The notes beneath the pieces are model-generated. The model saw nothing but the letters and a program-made list of their open reading frames with translations, was not told the DNA's origin and did no database searches. Positions 50,429 through 59,648 of a stretch of 64,000 nt of DNA are shown piece after piece (position 1 is the first letter of the stretch; each line of letters opens with the position of its first letter). Source of the stretch: Muricoccus nepalensis. GTDB taxonomy: Bacteria > Pseudomonadota > Alphaproteobacteria > Acetobacterales > Acetobacteraceae. The stretch spans positions 1 to 64,000 of the forward strand of contig NZ_RCZP01000017.1 of the NCBI RefSeq assembly GCF_006438825.1, in the 5' to 3' direction. Both the position numbers and the translations under genes were made by a program.

Positions 50429-51177
50429 TGCGCGCGCTGGTTCCCCCTCTCCTCGGCGCCCTCGGCTTCGTCGCCCTCTGGCAGGCGGCGGTGCTGCTCG
50501 GGGTTGCGGACCCCGTGCTGCTGCCCTCGCCGGCCGAGACCGCGCGCGACACCTGGGCGGCGTTGGCCACGGGCACGCTGGCGCACGACCTCGGCCGCAC
50601 CGTCACGCGCACCCTTCTCTCCTTCGCCATCGCCTCGGCCATCGGCGTGCCGCTCGGCGTCGCGCTCGGCGCCCGCGAACGCCTCTACCGCGCGGTGGAG
50701 TTCGTGGTGGACTTCTTCCGCTCCACCCCCGCCTCCGCCCTCTTCCCGCTCTTCCTCGTGCTCTTCGGCACGGGGGAGGCGACGAAGATCGCGGTGGCCG
50801 CCTTCGGCGCGGCGCTGGTCATCCTGTTCAACGCCGCCTACGGCGTCATGAACGCCCGCCGCACCCGCGTGCTGGCGGCGCGCGTGATGGGCGCGGGGTC
50901 CGCCCGCATCCTGGTCGACGTGCTCGTCTGGGAGGCGCTGCCGCAGATCCTCGTGGGCATGAGGCAGGGCGTCTCGCTGGCGCTGGTCATCGTGGTGGTG
51001 GCGGAGATGTTCATCGGCTCCACCGACGGGCTCGGCCAGCGCGTGATCAACGCGCAGATGCTGTTCGAGAGCGGGCTGATGTACGGCGCCATCTTCGTGG
51101 CCGGCGCGCTCGGCTACGCGCTGAACCTTCTCTTCCTCCTCCTCGAGAAGCGCTTCGTCCACTGGTCCGGGCGCTAG
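50428..51177 (+). CDS. NitT/TauT-type ABC transporter permease
   Basis: A 249-residue permease with about six helices. The EAA loop is seen as LVWEALPQILVGMRQGVSLAL, the ATPase contact, and GVPLGVALGARERLYRAVE matches SsuC/TauC-type permeases. The ATG at 50428 overlaps the ATPase stop (TGATG); a GTG at 50425 is also possible. Last gene of the sigma-54-controlled operon; a small stem-loop follows the stop. Confidence 0.92.
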   Translation: MRALVPPLLGALGFVALWQAAVLLGVADPVLLPSPAETARDTWAALATGTLAHDLGRTVTRTLLSFAIASAIGVPLGVALGARERLYRAVEFVVDFFRSTPASALFPLFLVLFGTGEATKIAVAAFGAALVILFNAAYGVMNARRTRVLAARVMGAGSARILVDVLVWEALPQILVGMRQGVSLALVIVVVAEMFIGSTDGLGQRVINAQMLFESGLMYGAIFVAGALGYALNLLFLLLEKRFVHWSGR

Positions 51178-51195
51178 GCGCGACCGTTTCGCGCC
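51177..51195 (+). terminator. Possible stem-loop terminator after the ABC permease
   Basis: GGCGCGA and TCGCGCC pair around CCGTT directly at the permease stop. No T-run follows, so the call is weak. Confidence 0.35.
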
Positions 51196-51283
51196 AAACT
51201 CCGCGGCCCGCCGGCCGTTGCTTCAGACAGAATGGATCGCGCCGCGCGCCGTCCCTCTTCTGCTTTTGAGCAAGGAAATCGAC

Positions 51284-51847
51284 ATGACCGATGCAGCGCA
51301 CCGCCGGGTGGCCATCCTGGCGACGGATGGCGTCGAGCGGGTGGAACTGACCGAGCCGCTGAACGCCCTCAAGAAGGCCGGGATGGACGTGGCCGTGGTG
51401 TCGCTGACGCTCGGCGAGATCCAGTCCATGGACGACGACGTGAACCCCGCGGAAAGGATCGCGGTGGACCTGGAGGTGGCCGACGCCCACGCCGAGGCCT
51501 TCGACGCCCTCGTCCTGCCGGGCGGCACCACCAACCCGGACAAGCTGCGCCTGAACGAGGCGGCCGTCGCCTTCGTCCGCGCCTTCGCCGAGGCCGGCAA
51601 GCCGATCGCGGCCATCTGCCACGGCCCGTGGATGCTGATCGAGGCCGGCACGGTGAAGGGGCGGCGCATGACCTCCTACCCCTCGCTCAAGACCGACCTC
51701 CGCAACGCCGGCGCCACCTGGGTGGACGAGACCTGCGTGGTGGACGGCAACCTCGTGACCTCGCGGAACCCGAAGGATCTTCCCGCCTTCTGCGAGAAGA
51801 TGGTCGAGGCCGTCTCGCGCAGCGCGCCCCGGGCGAAGGCGGCCTGA
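51284..51847 (+). CDS. DJ-1/PfpI family protein (type 1 glutamine amidotransferase-like)
   Basis: A 187-residue protein of the PfpI/YhbO group. The nucleophile elbow is AAICHGPWMLIEA, with Cys and its adjacent His, and the acidic partner is in GVERVELTEPL near the N-terminus; LVLPGGTTNPDKLRL is the conserved loop. Members deglycate proteins and nucleotides or hydrolyse methylglyoxal adducts under stress. Start ATG at 51284 (MTDAAH); the 22 upstream in-frame residues are not conserved-looking. Preceded by a 107-bp gap after the permease; probably separate. Confidence 0.92.
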   Translation: MTDAAHRRVAILATDGVERVELTEPLNALKKAGMDVAVVSLTLGEIQSMDDDVNPAERIAVDLEVADAHAEAFDALVLPGGTTNPDKLRLNEAAVAFVRAFAEAGKPIAAICHGPWMLIEAGTVKGRRMTSYPSLKTDLRNAGATWVDETCVVDGNLVTSRNPKDLPAFCEKMVEAVSRSAPRAKAA

Positions 51848-51860
51848 CGGCCCGCGTCCC

Positions 51861-51989
51861 CTAGGGCTCCGGGGGCGGGCCCCGGCGGCGGCGCGAGAAG
51901 ACGCTCAGGAACTCGAGCCGCTGCAGGATGACCAGCACCACGACGATGACGGCGAGGGCGGCGAGCCCGATGAGGGGGGATTCGAGCAT
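51861..51989 (-). CDS. Small membrane protein (42 aa)
   Basis: A 42-residue frame with ATG at 51989 and TAG at 51861 is too short for usual gene finders. It reads MLESPLIGLAALAVIVVVLV then ILQRLEFLSVF and a basic SRRRRGPPPEP tail: one transmembrane helix with a positive cytoplasmic C-terminus. It fills the otherwise empty gap between the PfpI-like gene and secA, and lies downstream of secA on the same strand (117 bp after it). The clean hydrophobic pattern supports a real gene; no function is known. Confidence 0.5.
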   Translation of the reverse strand: MLESPLIGLAALAVIVVVLVILQRLEFLSVFSRRRRGPPPEP

Positions 51990-52105
51990 GCGGCTCCGGC
52001 CCTTTTCCGGGCCAGCGGGCCCGCGCGGTTGAGGCGCCGCGCCGCCCGTCGGGGCGGCGCGTCCTCAATCAACGCGTGCAGGGGCCGAAGTTGCGGGGCG
52101 GGCGC

Positions 52106-54838
52106 TCACCCCCGCCCGTGGCAGTGCTTGTACTTCTTGCCGGAGCCGCAGGGGCAGGGCGCGTTGCGCGGCGTGCGGTCCCAGGTGGCGGGGTCGTTCG
52201 GGTCCACGCCCTCGGCCACGCGCGGGGCGGCGACGGGCGCGGCCGCGCCGTACTCGCCCACCGCCGCGTCGTAGCCGAGCAGCGGGTCGCCCGAATCCGG
52301 CGCCGGGTGGCGCGCGTCCATGACGCTGATCGGCTCCGGGCTCGGCAGCGGGGCGTTGGCGGGGATGTCCACCTGCATCAGCCAGCGCGTCGTCTCCTCC
52401 CGCATCTCCGCCAGCATGGCGTTGAAGAGGTTGAAGGCCTCGGACTTGTACTCGTTCAGCGGGTCCCGCTGGCCGTAGGCGCGGAGCCCGATGCCCTGGC
52501 GCAGGTGATCGAGCGAGAGGAGGTGGTCCTTCCAGACCTTGTCGAAGACCATCAGCAGGATGGACTTCTCCACCTCGCGCATGCGGTCGATGCCGATGTT
52601 GGCGGCGCGGGCGGCGTAGGTGGTGTCGGCGGCCTCGTGCAGGCGCTCGCGGATCTGGGTCTCGTCGATCCCTTCCTCGCGGCCCCAGTCGACGATCGGC
52701 AGGTCGAGGCCGAGGATCTCCAGCGCGCGGGACTGGAGGACGTCCATCTTCCACTGCTCGGGATAGGCGTTCTCGGGGATGGCGGCGGCGACCAGGTCGT
52801 CGATCACCTCGCGCCGCATCTCCGCGACGGTCTCGGCCACGTCGGCCGCCTGCATGAAGGACTTGCGCTGGGCGTAGACCTCCTTGCGCTGGTCGTTCAT
52901 GACATCGTCGTACTTGAGCAGGTTCTTGCGCGTGTCGAAGTTCCGCGCCTCGACCTTCTTCTGCGCCTTCTCCAGCGCCTTGTTGATCCAGGGGTGGACG
53001 ATCGCCTCCCCCTCCTTCAGCCCGAGCTTCTGCAGCATCCCGCCCATGCGGTCGGAGCCGAAGATGCGCATCAGGTCGTCTTCCAGGCTCAGGAAGAAGC
53101 GCGACGCGCCGGGGTCGCCCTGGCGGCCGGAGCGGCCGCGGAGCTGGTTGTCGATGCGGCGGCTCTCATGCCGCTCGGTGCCAATGACGAAGAGGCCGCC
53201 GGCGGCCTTCACCTTGGCCGCGCTCCCCTCCACCTCGCGACGGATCTCGGCCAGGCGCGCCTCGAACTCGGGGCCCGCGGGCTCGCCGGCGAAGCTCGCC
53301 CGCGCCAGCATCTCGGCGTTGCCGCCGAGCTTGATGTCGGTGCCGCGCCCGGCCATGTTCGTCGCGATGGTCACCGCGCCGGGCCGGCCGGCCTGGGAGA
53401 TGATGGCCGCCTCCTGCTCGTGGTAGCGGGCGTTCAGCACCTGGTGCGGCACGTTCTTCTTGCGCAGCAGGTCGGAGATGAGCTCCGACTTCTCAATGCT
53501 GGTGGTGCCGACGAGGCAGGGCTGCCCGCGCTCGCGCGCCTCGGCGATGAGCCCGGCCACCGCCTCGTACTTCTCGCCGGCGGTACGGTAGACCTCGTCA
53601 TCGGAATCGGCGCGCGCCACCGGCAGGTTGGTGGGGATCTCCACCACCTCGAGCTTGTAGATCTCCGCGAACTCGTCGGCCTCGGTGGCCGCCGTGCCCG
53701 TCATGCCCGCCAGCTTGGGGTAGAGGCGGAAGTAGTTCTGGAAGGTGATGGAGGCCAGCGTCTGGTTCTCGGGCTGGACCGTCACGCCTTCCTTCGCCTC
53801 GAGCGCCTGGTGCAGCCCGTCGGAGTAGCGGCGACCCTCCATCATGCGGCCGGTGAACTCGTCGATGATGATGATCTTGTCGTTGCGCTCGATGTAGTCG
53901 ACGTCCCGCGCGAAGAGGGTGTGCGCGCGCAGCGACTGGTTGACGTGGTGGACGACCGTGACGTTCTGGAAGTCGTAGAGGTCGCCCTCCTCCAGCAGCC
54001 CGGCCTCGGCCAGCGCCGCGGTCACCGTCTCGTTCCCCGCCTCGGTCAGGGAGACGGTCTTGTTCTTCTCGTCCTTGTCGTAGTTCGCGGGGTCCTTCGC
54101 GATCTCCGCCACCACCACGTTGACGCGGTTGTAGAGGTCCGAGGTGTCGTCGGTCGGGCCCGAGATGATCAGCGGCGTCCGCGCCTCGTCCACCAGGATG
54201 CTGTCGACCTCGTCCACGATCGCGTAGGCGAAGGGGCGCTGGACCATCTCGCCGAGCGAGTACTTCATGTTGTCGCGGAGGTAGTCGAAGCCGAACTCGT
54301 TGTTCGTGCCGTAGGTGATGTCGCAGGCATAGGCCTCGCGCCGCTGCGGGTCGGTCTTGCCGTAGACGATGGTGTCGGTGGTCAGGCCCAGCCAGTTGTA
54401 GAGCCGCCCCATCTCCTCCGCGTCGCGGGCCGCGAGGTAGTCGTTCACGGTGACGACGTGGACGCCCTTGCCGGTCAGGCCGTTGAGGTAGCAGGGCAGG
54501 GTGGCGACGAGGGTCTTGCCCTCGCCGGTCTTCATCTCGGCGATGCGGCCCTCGTGCAGGACCATGCCGCCGATGAGCTGGACGTCGAAGTGGCGCATGC
54601 CGAGGACCCGCTTCGACGCCTCCCGGCAGACCGCGAAGGCCTCGGGCAGGAGGCTGTCCAGCGTCTCGCCCTTGGCGATGCGCTCGCGGAACTCGGGGGT
54701 CTTCGCCTTGAGCTGGTCGTCGGACAGCGCGGCGATGGCGGGTTCCAGCGCGTTGATGGCCGGCACCCGCGCCCGGTACGCCTTCAGCGCGCGGTCGTTC
54801 GAGGTGCCGAGGATGGCGCGGGCGAGGCGGGCGAACAT
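52106..54838 (-). CDS. secA: Protein translocase subunit SecA
   Basis: A 910-residue SecA, normal length. Walker [13 protein letters not shown]-like [15 protein letters not shown], the helicase motif [10 protein letters not shown] and [12 protein letters not shown] are all present, as is the C-terminal zinc SEC-C motif [14 protein letters not shown], which binds SecB and phospholipids. SecA drives export through SecYEG with ATP. The start [16 protein letters not shown] at 54838 is the family start. Divergent from the parvulin isomerase, another export-related gene, across 258 bp. Confidence 0.98.
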   Translation of the reverse strand: MFARLARAILGTSNDRALKAYRARVPAINALEPAIAALSDDQLKAKTPEFRERIAKGETLDSLLPEAFAVCREASKRVLGMRHFDVQLIGGMVLHEGRIAEMKTGEGKTLVATLPCYLNGLTGKGVHVVTVNDYLAARDAEEMGRLYNWLGLTTDTIVYGKTDPQRREAYACDITYGTNNEFGFDYLRDNMKYSLGEMVQRPFAYAIVDEVDSILVDEARTPLIISGPTDDTSDLYNRVNVVVAEIAKDPANYDKDEKNKTVSLTEAGNETVTAALAEAGLLEEGDLYDFQNVTVVHHVNQSLRAHTLFARDVDYIERNDKIIIIDEFTGRMMEGRRYSDGLHQALEAKEGVTVQPENQTLASITFQNYFRLYPKLAGMTGTAATEADEFAEIYKLEVVEIPTNLPVARADSDDEVYRTAGEKYEAVAGLIAEARERGQPCLVGTTSIEKSELISDLLRKKNVPHQVLNARYHEQEAAIISQAGRPGAVTIATNMAGRGTDIKLGGNAEMLARASFAGEPAGPEFEARLAEIRREVEGSAAKVKAAGGLFVIGTERHESRRIDNQLRGRSGRQGDPGASRFFLSLEDDLMRIFGSDRMGGMLQKLGLKEGEAIVHPWINKALEKAQKKVEARNFDTRKNLLKYDDVMNDQRKEVYAQRKSFMQAADVAETVAEMRREVIDDLVAAAIPENAYPEQWKMDVLQSRALEILGLDLPIVDWGREEGIDETQIRERLHEAADTTYAARAANIGIDRMREVEKSILLMVFDKVWKDHLLSLDHLRQGIGLRAYGQRDPLNEYKSEAFNLFNAMLAEMREETTRWLMQVDIPANAPLPSPEPISVMDARHPAPDSGDPLLGYDAAVGEYGAAAPVAAPRVAEGVDPNDPATWDRTPRNAPCPCGSGKKYKHCHGRG

Positions 54839-55096
54839 CGGGTTAAGCAGTCTCCAGGGCAGGGCTGGGGCATCGCCTGGGGGCCGCGACCGTAGGGCCG
54901 CGGCGCGGCCGGAAGGAGGGGGGCCTCACAGGGCCCTGCGTGCAGGGGCAGAGATAGGCAAGGGGGGGCGGCGGGTCAACGAATGCCGCACCGAAGGGGC
55001 CCGAACGCCGCCTTGTGAGGCGGGGGCGCCCGCCCCGCCTTGTGACCCGGGGTCCCCTCCGCCATGGTGCGGCCCCTTCCGCCGAGGCTCTCCCCG

Positions 55097-56050
55097 ATGC
55101 GCCGCCTGCTCCTCTCGACCGCCCTCCTCCCGGCCTGGCTGCTCTCGGCCGGCCTCGCCCTGGCCCAGGCGCCGGCCCCCGCGCCGTCCGCTGGCGCGCC
55201 GTCCGGCGCCCCCGCCGGCGCCGCGGCGCGCCCGGCCGATCCCGTGGTGGCGCGGGTGGACGGCCAGGAAATCCGGCTCTCCGACGTGCGCGACGCCGCC
55301 GGCGAGCTGCCCGACGAGCTCAAGAACGCCCCCCCGGCGATGATCTACCCCCTGATCGTGGACCAGCTCGTGGCCCAGAAGGCGCTCGTCGCCCGCGCCC
55401 GGGCCGAGGGGCTGGAGCGCGACGCCGACGTCCAGCGCCGCATCGCCCGCGCCGCCGACCAGGAGCTCCAGCAGGCCCTCCTCCGCCGCGAGGTGGCCCC
55501 CGCCATCACCGAGGCGGCGCTGCGGGCCCGTTACGAGCGCGAATCGGCGAATCGGCAGGGCGAGGAGGAGATCCACGCCCGCCACATCCTCGTGCCGACC
55601 GAGGCCGCGGCGCGCGAGGCCCTGGCGGAGGTCCGCCGCCCCGGCGCCGACTTCGCGGAGGTGGCCAAGCGCCGCTCGACCGGCCCCGGCGCCGAGCAGG
55701 GCGGCGACCTCGGCTTCTTCAAGAAGGCCGACATGATCCCCGAGTTCGCCAACGCGGCCTTCGCGCTCCAGCCCGGGCAGGTCAGCGAGGCCCCCATCCA
55801 GACCGCCTTCGGCTGGCACGTCATCAAGGTGGAGGAGCGCCGCACCGCCCCGGCCGCGAGCTTCGAGGACAGCCAGGAGGCGCTGCGCCAGGCCGCCTTC
55901 GAGGAGACGGTGAACGCCGCCGTGGAGCGCATCCGCAACGCCGCCAAGGTGGAGCGCTTCAACCTCGACGGCTCGCCCATCCGCGCGCCCGGCCTGATGG
56001 AGGGCGCGACGCCCCCCGCCGCGGCCCCGGCCCCCGCCCAGCGGCGCTGA
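55097..56050 (+). CDS. Periplasmic parvulin-type peptidyl-prolyl isomerase
   Basis: A 317-residue SurA/PrsA-like isomerase. The signal peptide (MRRLLLSTALLPAWLLSAG, cleaved near ALAQA) is followed by a helical chaperone domain and a parvulin domain: EEEIHARHILVPTEAAAREAL, STGPGAEQGGDLGFFKKADM and AFGWHVIKVEERR are its hallmarks. It should assist folding of exported proteins in the periplasm. The ATG at 55097 gives a standard signal peptide; ATG 55064 is in frame but would place basic residues too far upstream. 13 bp separate it from argJ. Confidence 0.9.
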   Translation: MRRLLLSTALLPAWLLSAGLALAQAPAPAPSAGAPSGAPAGAAARPADPVVARVDGQEIRLSDVRDAAGELPDELKNAPPAMIYPLIVDQLVAQKALVARARAEGLERDADVQRRIARAADQELQQALLRREVAPAITEAALRARYERESANRQGEEEIHARHILVPTEAAAREALAEVRRPGADFAEVAKRRSTGPGAEQGGDLGFFKKADMIPEFANAAFALQPGQVSEAPIQTAFGWHVIKVEERRTAPAASFEDSQEALRQAAFEETVNAAVERIRNAAKVERFNLDGSPIRAPGLMEGATPPAAAPAPAQRR

Positions 56051-56063
56051 GGAGGCCCCGGCG

Positions 56064-57293
56064 ATGGACATCCCCGTCTCCCCGCTGCGGGTCGACCTGC
56101 CGCCGCTGCCGCCGCTGAAGGGCGTGCGCCTGGGCGCCGCCGCCGCCGGGCTGCGCTACCAGGGGCGGCCGGACGTGATGATGATGGAGTTCGCCCCCGG
56201 CACGACGGTCGCGGGCGTCTTCACGAGCAACAAGTGCCCGGGCGCCCCGGTGGACTGGTGCCGCGCCTCGCTGAAGGGCGAGGCCGCGCGCGCGCTGGTG
56301 GTGAACGCGGGCAACGCCAACGTCTTCACCGGCCGCGCGGGGGTGGTCGCCTGCGAGGCCACCGCCGCGGCCGCCGCGTCGCTCGCGGGCTGCAAGCCCT
56401 CCGAGGTGTTCCTCGCCAGCACGGGCGTGATCGGCCAGGTGCTGCCCCACGAGAAGCTGGCGGCGGCCCTGCCGGCCCTGCACGCATCGCTGAAGGAGAC
56501 CGGCTGGGCGGACGCCGCGCGCGGTATCATGACCACCGACACCTTCCCCAAGGCTGCCGCCCGCACCGCCACCATCCACGGCACCAAGGTCACCCTCCTC
56601 GGCATCGCCAAGGGCAGCGGCATGGTGGCGCCGGACATGGCGACGATGCTCTCCTTCGTGGCCACCGACGCCGCCATCCCCGCCGCCGCCCTGCAGGCGG
56701 CGCTGCGGCGCGGGGTGGAGGGAAGCTTCAACCGCACGACGGTGGACAGCGACACCTCCACCTCCGACACGGTGCTGCTCTTCGCCACCGGTCAGGCCGG
56801 CAACGACCGGGTCGGGGCCTTCCCGGGCGGGGCGCTGGACGACTTCCAGGCGCAGCTCGACGCCCTGCTGCTCGACCTCGCGATCCAGGTGGTGCGGGAC
56901 GGGGAGGGGGCGCAGAAGCTGGTGAAGGTGACCGTGCGCGGCGCCGTCTCCGACAGCTCGGCCAAGCGGGTCGCCATGGCCATCGCCAACTCGCCGCTCG
57001 TGAAGACGGCCATCGCCGGCGAGGACGCGAACTGGGGACGCATCGTCATGGCCGTCGGCAAGGCCGGCGAGCCCGCGGACCGGGACCGGCTCTCGGTGGC
57101 CGTCGGCGGCACCTGGATGGCGAAGGACGGCGGCGTGGTCGAGGGCTACGACGAGGCGCCGGTGGTCGAGCACATGCGCGGGCGCGAGATCGACGTCGAG
57201 GTCGACCTCAACCTCGGCCGCGGCGAGTCCACGGTTTGGACCTGCGACCTCACCCACGGCTACATCGACATCAACGGCGCCTACCGCTCCTGA
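56064..57293 (+). CDS. argJ: Bifunctional ornithine acetyltransferase/N-acetylglutamate synthase
   Basis: A 409-residue ArgJ. The self-cleavage site is seen in KGSGMVAPDMATMLSF, in which the Thr of ATML becomes the N-terminal nucleophile of the beta chain; NRTTVDSDTSTSDTVLLFATG and the C-terminal HGYIDINGAYRS are also diagnostic. It recycles the acetyl group from N-acetylornithine to glutamate in arginine synthesis. Arginine context suggests a housekeeping gene co-transcribed with the upstream isomerase (13-bp gap). No truncation. Confidence 0.96.
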   Translation: MDIPVSPLRVDLPPLPPLKGVRLGAAAAGLRYQGRPDVMMMEFAPGTTVAGVFTSNKCPGAPVDWCRASLKGEAARALVVNAGNANVFTGRAGVVACEATAAAAASLAGCKPSEVFLASTGVIGQVLPHEKLAAALPALHASLKETGWADAARGIMTTDTFPKAAARTATIHGTKVTLLGIAKGSGMVAPDMATMLSFVATDAAIPAAALQAALRRGVEGSFNRTTVDSDTSTSDTVLLFATGQAGNDRVGAFPGGALDDFQAQLDALLLDLAIQVVRDGEGAQKLVKVTVRGAVSDSSAKRVAMAIANSPLVKTAIAGEDANWGRIVMAVGKAGEPADRDRLSVAVGGTWMAKDGGVVEGYDEAPVVEHMRGREIDVEVDLNLGRGESTVWTCDLTHGYIDINGAYRS

Positions 57294-57428
57294 GCCCGCG
57301 GCGGCGCCCCGCCGCCTGTCCCGGTGAGGGGAGGCGCGCGGGCGGGTTCCGCCTCGCGGACCGGACGGCGCCGCCGCGCGGGATCGGCGCTTCCTTCGTT
57401 GCGCGGGTGGGGTAAGGGGGACCTCACG

Positions 57429-57446
57429 CCGGCGCGATCGCGCCGG
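57429..57446. promoter_or_regulatory. 18-bp perfect palindrome upstream of a Bug receptor gene
   Basis: CCGGCGCGATCGCGCCGG is a perfect 18-bp palindrome 22 bp before the ATG of the Bug receptor gene. It may be an operator, a leader hairpin, or an argJ terminator stem. In DNA this GC-rich, such palindromes are less surprising than usual. Confidence 0.35.
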
Positions 57447-57468
57447 GCGCTGCAAGGGAGACGAAACG

Positions 57469-58476
57469 ATGATCACGAAGCGGGGCCTCGGCCTGGCTGC
57501 CCTCGGCCTGACCGCGGCCGGCCGGGCCCAGGCCCAGGGTGCGGCACCGGGCACCTCCCCGGGTATCTCCCCGGGCGGCGAATGGCCGCAGCGGCAGGTC
57601 ACGCTCGTGGTGCCCTGGGCGCCCGGCGGCTCCACCGACACCCTCGCCCGGGTGCTGGCCCAGCGCGTCTCCACCGATCTCGGGCGCCCCGTGGTCGTCG
57701 ACAACCGGCCGGGCGGCTCGGGCACGGTCGGGCACGGCACCGTCTCCCGCGCGCAGCCGGACGGCCACACGCTGCTGCTGGGCACGAACTCCACCTACGC
57801 GATGGCGCCCTTCCTGCTGAACGCCATCCCCTACGACAACGACCGCGGCTTCACGCCGATCGGGCTGCTGGCGACGAACGCGCAGTTCTTCTGCGTGCAT
57901 CCCTCCGTCCGCGCGACGAGCATCGCGGAGCTGATCGCCCTGGCGAAGGCTCAGCCCGGCCGGATCAGCTACTCCTCCTCCGGCGCCGGCTCCTCGGCGC
58001 ATCTCGCGGTGGAGCTGCTGAACGCCGAGGCCGGGATCGAGATGCTGCACGTGCCCTACCGCGGCGGCGCGCCGGCGCTCCAGGCGCTGATCGCGAACGA
58101 GGTGCAGCTCTCGGCGGTGGACGCCGTCTCGGCGTTGCAGCCGATGCGGGCGCAGGCGGTGCGCGCCATCGCCGTCTCCTCCGCCCGGCCGGACCCGGCC
58201 GCGCCGGAGATCCAGCCGGTCGCGGCCGCCGTGCCGGGCTACGAGTGCTCGACCGACTTCTCCCTCTTCGCCCCGCCGGGCATGGCGCCCGCCCTCCAGG
58301 CGCGCATCCAGGCCGCCTTCGCGCGGGCGCTGGAGAGCGCCGAGGTGAGGGAGAAGCTGGCGACGCTCGCCATCCGCCCCGTCGGCGCCCGGCCCGAGGA
58401 GTTCCCGGCCTACCAGAAGCGCGAGATGGAGAAGTGGGGCGGGATCATCCGGGCGCGGAACATCAAGCCGGACTGA
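57469..58476 (+). CDS. Bug/TctC-type periplasmic receptor
   Basis: A 335-residue receptor. A leader with TKRGLGLAALGLTAAG ends at AQAQG; an unusual short GTSPGISPGGEW spacer precedes the Bug signature WPQRQVTLVVPWAPGGSTD. NRPGGSGTVGHGTV and HVPYRGGAPALQALI follow. It stands alone: no TctAB, enzyme or regulator gene is adjacent, and argJ ends 175 bp upstream. Ligand unknown. An AAGGGAGACG ribosome-binding site is visible before the ATG. Confidence 0.92.
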   Translation: MITKRGLGLAALGLTAAGRAQAQGAAPGTSPGISPGGEWPQRQVTLVVPWAPGGSTDTLARVLAQRVSTDLGRPVVVDNRPGGSGTVGHGTVSRAQPDGHTLLLGTNSTYAMAPFLLNAIPYDNDRGFTPIGLLATNAQFFCVHPSVRATSIAELIALAKAQPGRISYSSSGAGSSAHLAVELLNAEAGIEMLHVPYRGGAPALQALIANEVQLSAVDAVSALQPMRAQAVRAIAVSSARPDPAAPEIQPVAAAVPGYECSTDFSLFAPPGMAPALQARIQAAFARALESAEVREKLATLAIRPVGARPEEFPAYQKREMEKWGGIIRARNIKPD

Positions 58477-58542
58477 GGGGCGGACGGCCCGCGGGCCGGG
58501 GGGCGGCGCCCTCCCGCCCGCGGCGCCCCCGCCCGGGGCCGC

Positions 58543-59262
58543 TCAGGCCCGCCGGCGCCGCACCAGGCCGAGGCCGAGCAGCCCCGCGCCGAACAGGGCG
58601 GCGGAGGCCGGCTCCGGCACGCTGATCGGCCGCGTGGAGCCGATCACCCCCGCCGCCTCGAAGGAGACGACGCCGCTCTTCAGCGACACGCTGGTGAACG
58701 GCGTGTCGGAGAGGACGCTGACATAGGCGCTGCCGCCGGGGCCCTGGAAGCCGTTGCCGACGAAGCCGGCGGCGAGGCCCTGGACGGCCGCGCCCGTCAG
58801 CGTGTCGCCCGCGGCGTTGCCGAAGACGAGGGCGTTCGAGCTGTCGATCGAGCCCCAGAGCAGCGCGAGGGCGAGCTGCGGCGCGGCGAAGGTGATGGTG
58901 ATGGTCCCGAGCCCGGTCGAGAGATACTTCCCGGCCTGGGACGCCGAGAGGGTCTGGGCGGAGCCGTAGTCGCCGGTCAGGTAGGTCGGAAGGCCGTTGC
59001 TGATGCCGGCGACCGGGATGGCGTGGACGCCCGAGGCCGCGCCCTGCACCACGCCCTGGTCCGCGCCGACGGCGAAGCTGATCGTGTAGCCCGCGCCGCT
59101 GACGCCCGCCTGGGAGGGGGCCGGGATGCCCTGGAGGTCGACCGCCGTCGTGGTGCCGGGGATCGCGAGGGGCGAGAAGAGGCTCGCCGTGGTGATCAGC
59201 GCGGCCTCGGCTTGGCCGGCCAGGGCGGCCAGGGCGGCGCCGGCGAGAAGGAGGTGTTTCAT
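58543..59262 (-). CDS. PEP-CTERM sorted surface/exported protein
   Basis: A 239-residue exported protein. A classical signal peptide (MKHLLLAGAALAALAGQAEA) is followed by a Gly/Ser/Thr-rich beta-sandwich-like domain, and the C-terminus is a clear PEP-CTERM: VPEPASAALFGAGLLGLGLV then RRRRA. Such tails are recognised and cut by exosortase (EpsH/XrtA-type) on the way to the surface or biofilm matrix. No exosortase is in the window. Divergent from a methyltransferase across a 386-bp regulatory gap. Confidence 0.9.
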   Translation of the reverse strand: MKHLLLAGAALAALAGQAEAALITTASLFSPLAIPGTTTAVDLQGIPAPSQAGVSGAGYTISFAVGADQGVVQGAASGVHAIPVAGISNGLPTYLTGDYGSAQTLSASQAGKYLSTGLGTITITFAAPQLALALLWGSIDSSNALVFGNAAGDTLTGAAVQGLAAGFVGNGFQGPGGSAYVSVLSDTPFTSVSLKSGVVSFEAAGVIGSTRPISVPEPASAALFGAGLLGLGLVRRRRA

Positions 59263-59648
59263 TGTTGCGTCCCGAACGCCCGGCGGACCATCCCGTCAGT
59301 CGTTCCGGAAGTTCATCGGCCGCGCTCGTCCCAAAAGAAAGACACGATGGTTTCAGAAAGGTTAACGCTGCCCGGTGTCGCCGATCGGCCGGTGTCGTCC
59401 GGCAGCCCATCAGCGGGCCTTCGTTTCGCCCACGCCCTCGTGATTGGCCAATTCGTCCTAACTCTTAGATGAAGGACGAATGAACGGGCAGTAATGAAGC
59501 AGTCGCTTCCGAATGATGTCGCCCGATTCGCACGGAGCCGCCCGTCTGATGAATCCGCCCTAGATCCGGACCGCCAGCACGACGCCCACCCCCCGCGCCC
59601 GTCGCGCGGTGGCGTCCGCTTACGCAATGGATTCAGGAGAGATAGAGA
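59263..59648. promoter_or_regulatory. 386-bp divergent regulatory gap with palindromes
   Basis: No credible gene lies here. The stretch is AT-richer than its surroundings, especially 59325-59370 and 59440-59520. It contains ATTGGCCAAT, a perfect 10-bp palindrome (59443-59452), directly joined to an inverted repeat ATTCGTCCT...AGGACGAAT (59451-59459 and 59473-59481, 13-bp loop). These are the best candidates for shared control of the PEP-CTERM and methyltransferase genes. A ribosome-binding site AGGAGA precedes the latter. I found no convincing sigma-54 or sigma-70 pair. Confidence 0.5.

Noticed and set aside
52076-54895. A 939-residue open frame antisense to secA
   Set aside because: SecA is certain; the antisense product is repetitive and unlike any protein family.
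59586-59640. GG-N-GC spacing resembling a sigma-54 site before the TylF-like gene
   Set aside because: Spacing between the GG and GC elements is one base too long and the flanks do not match.
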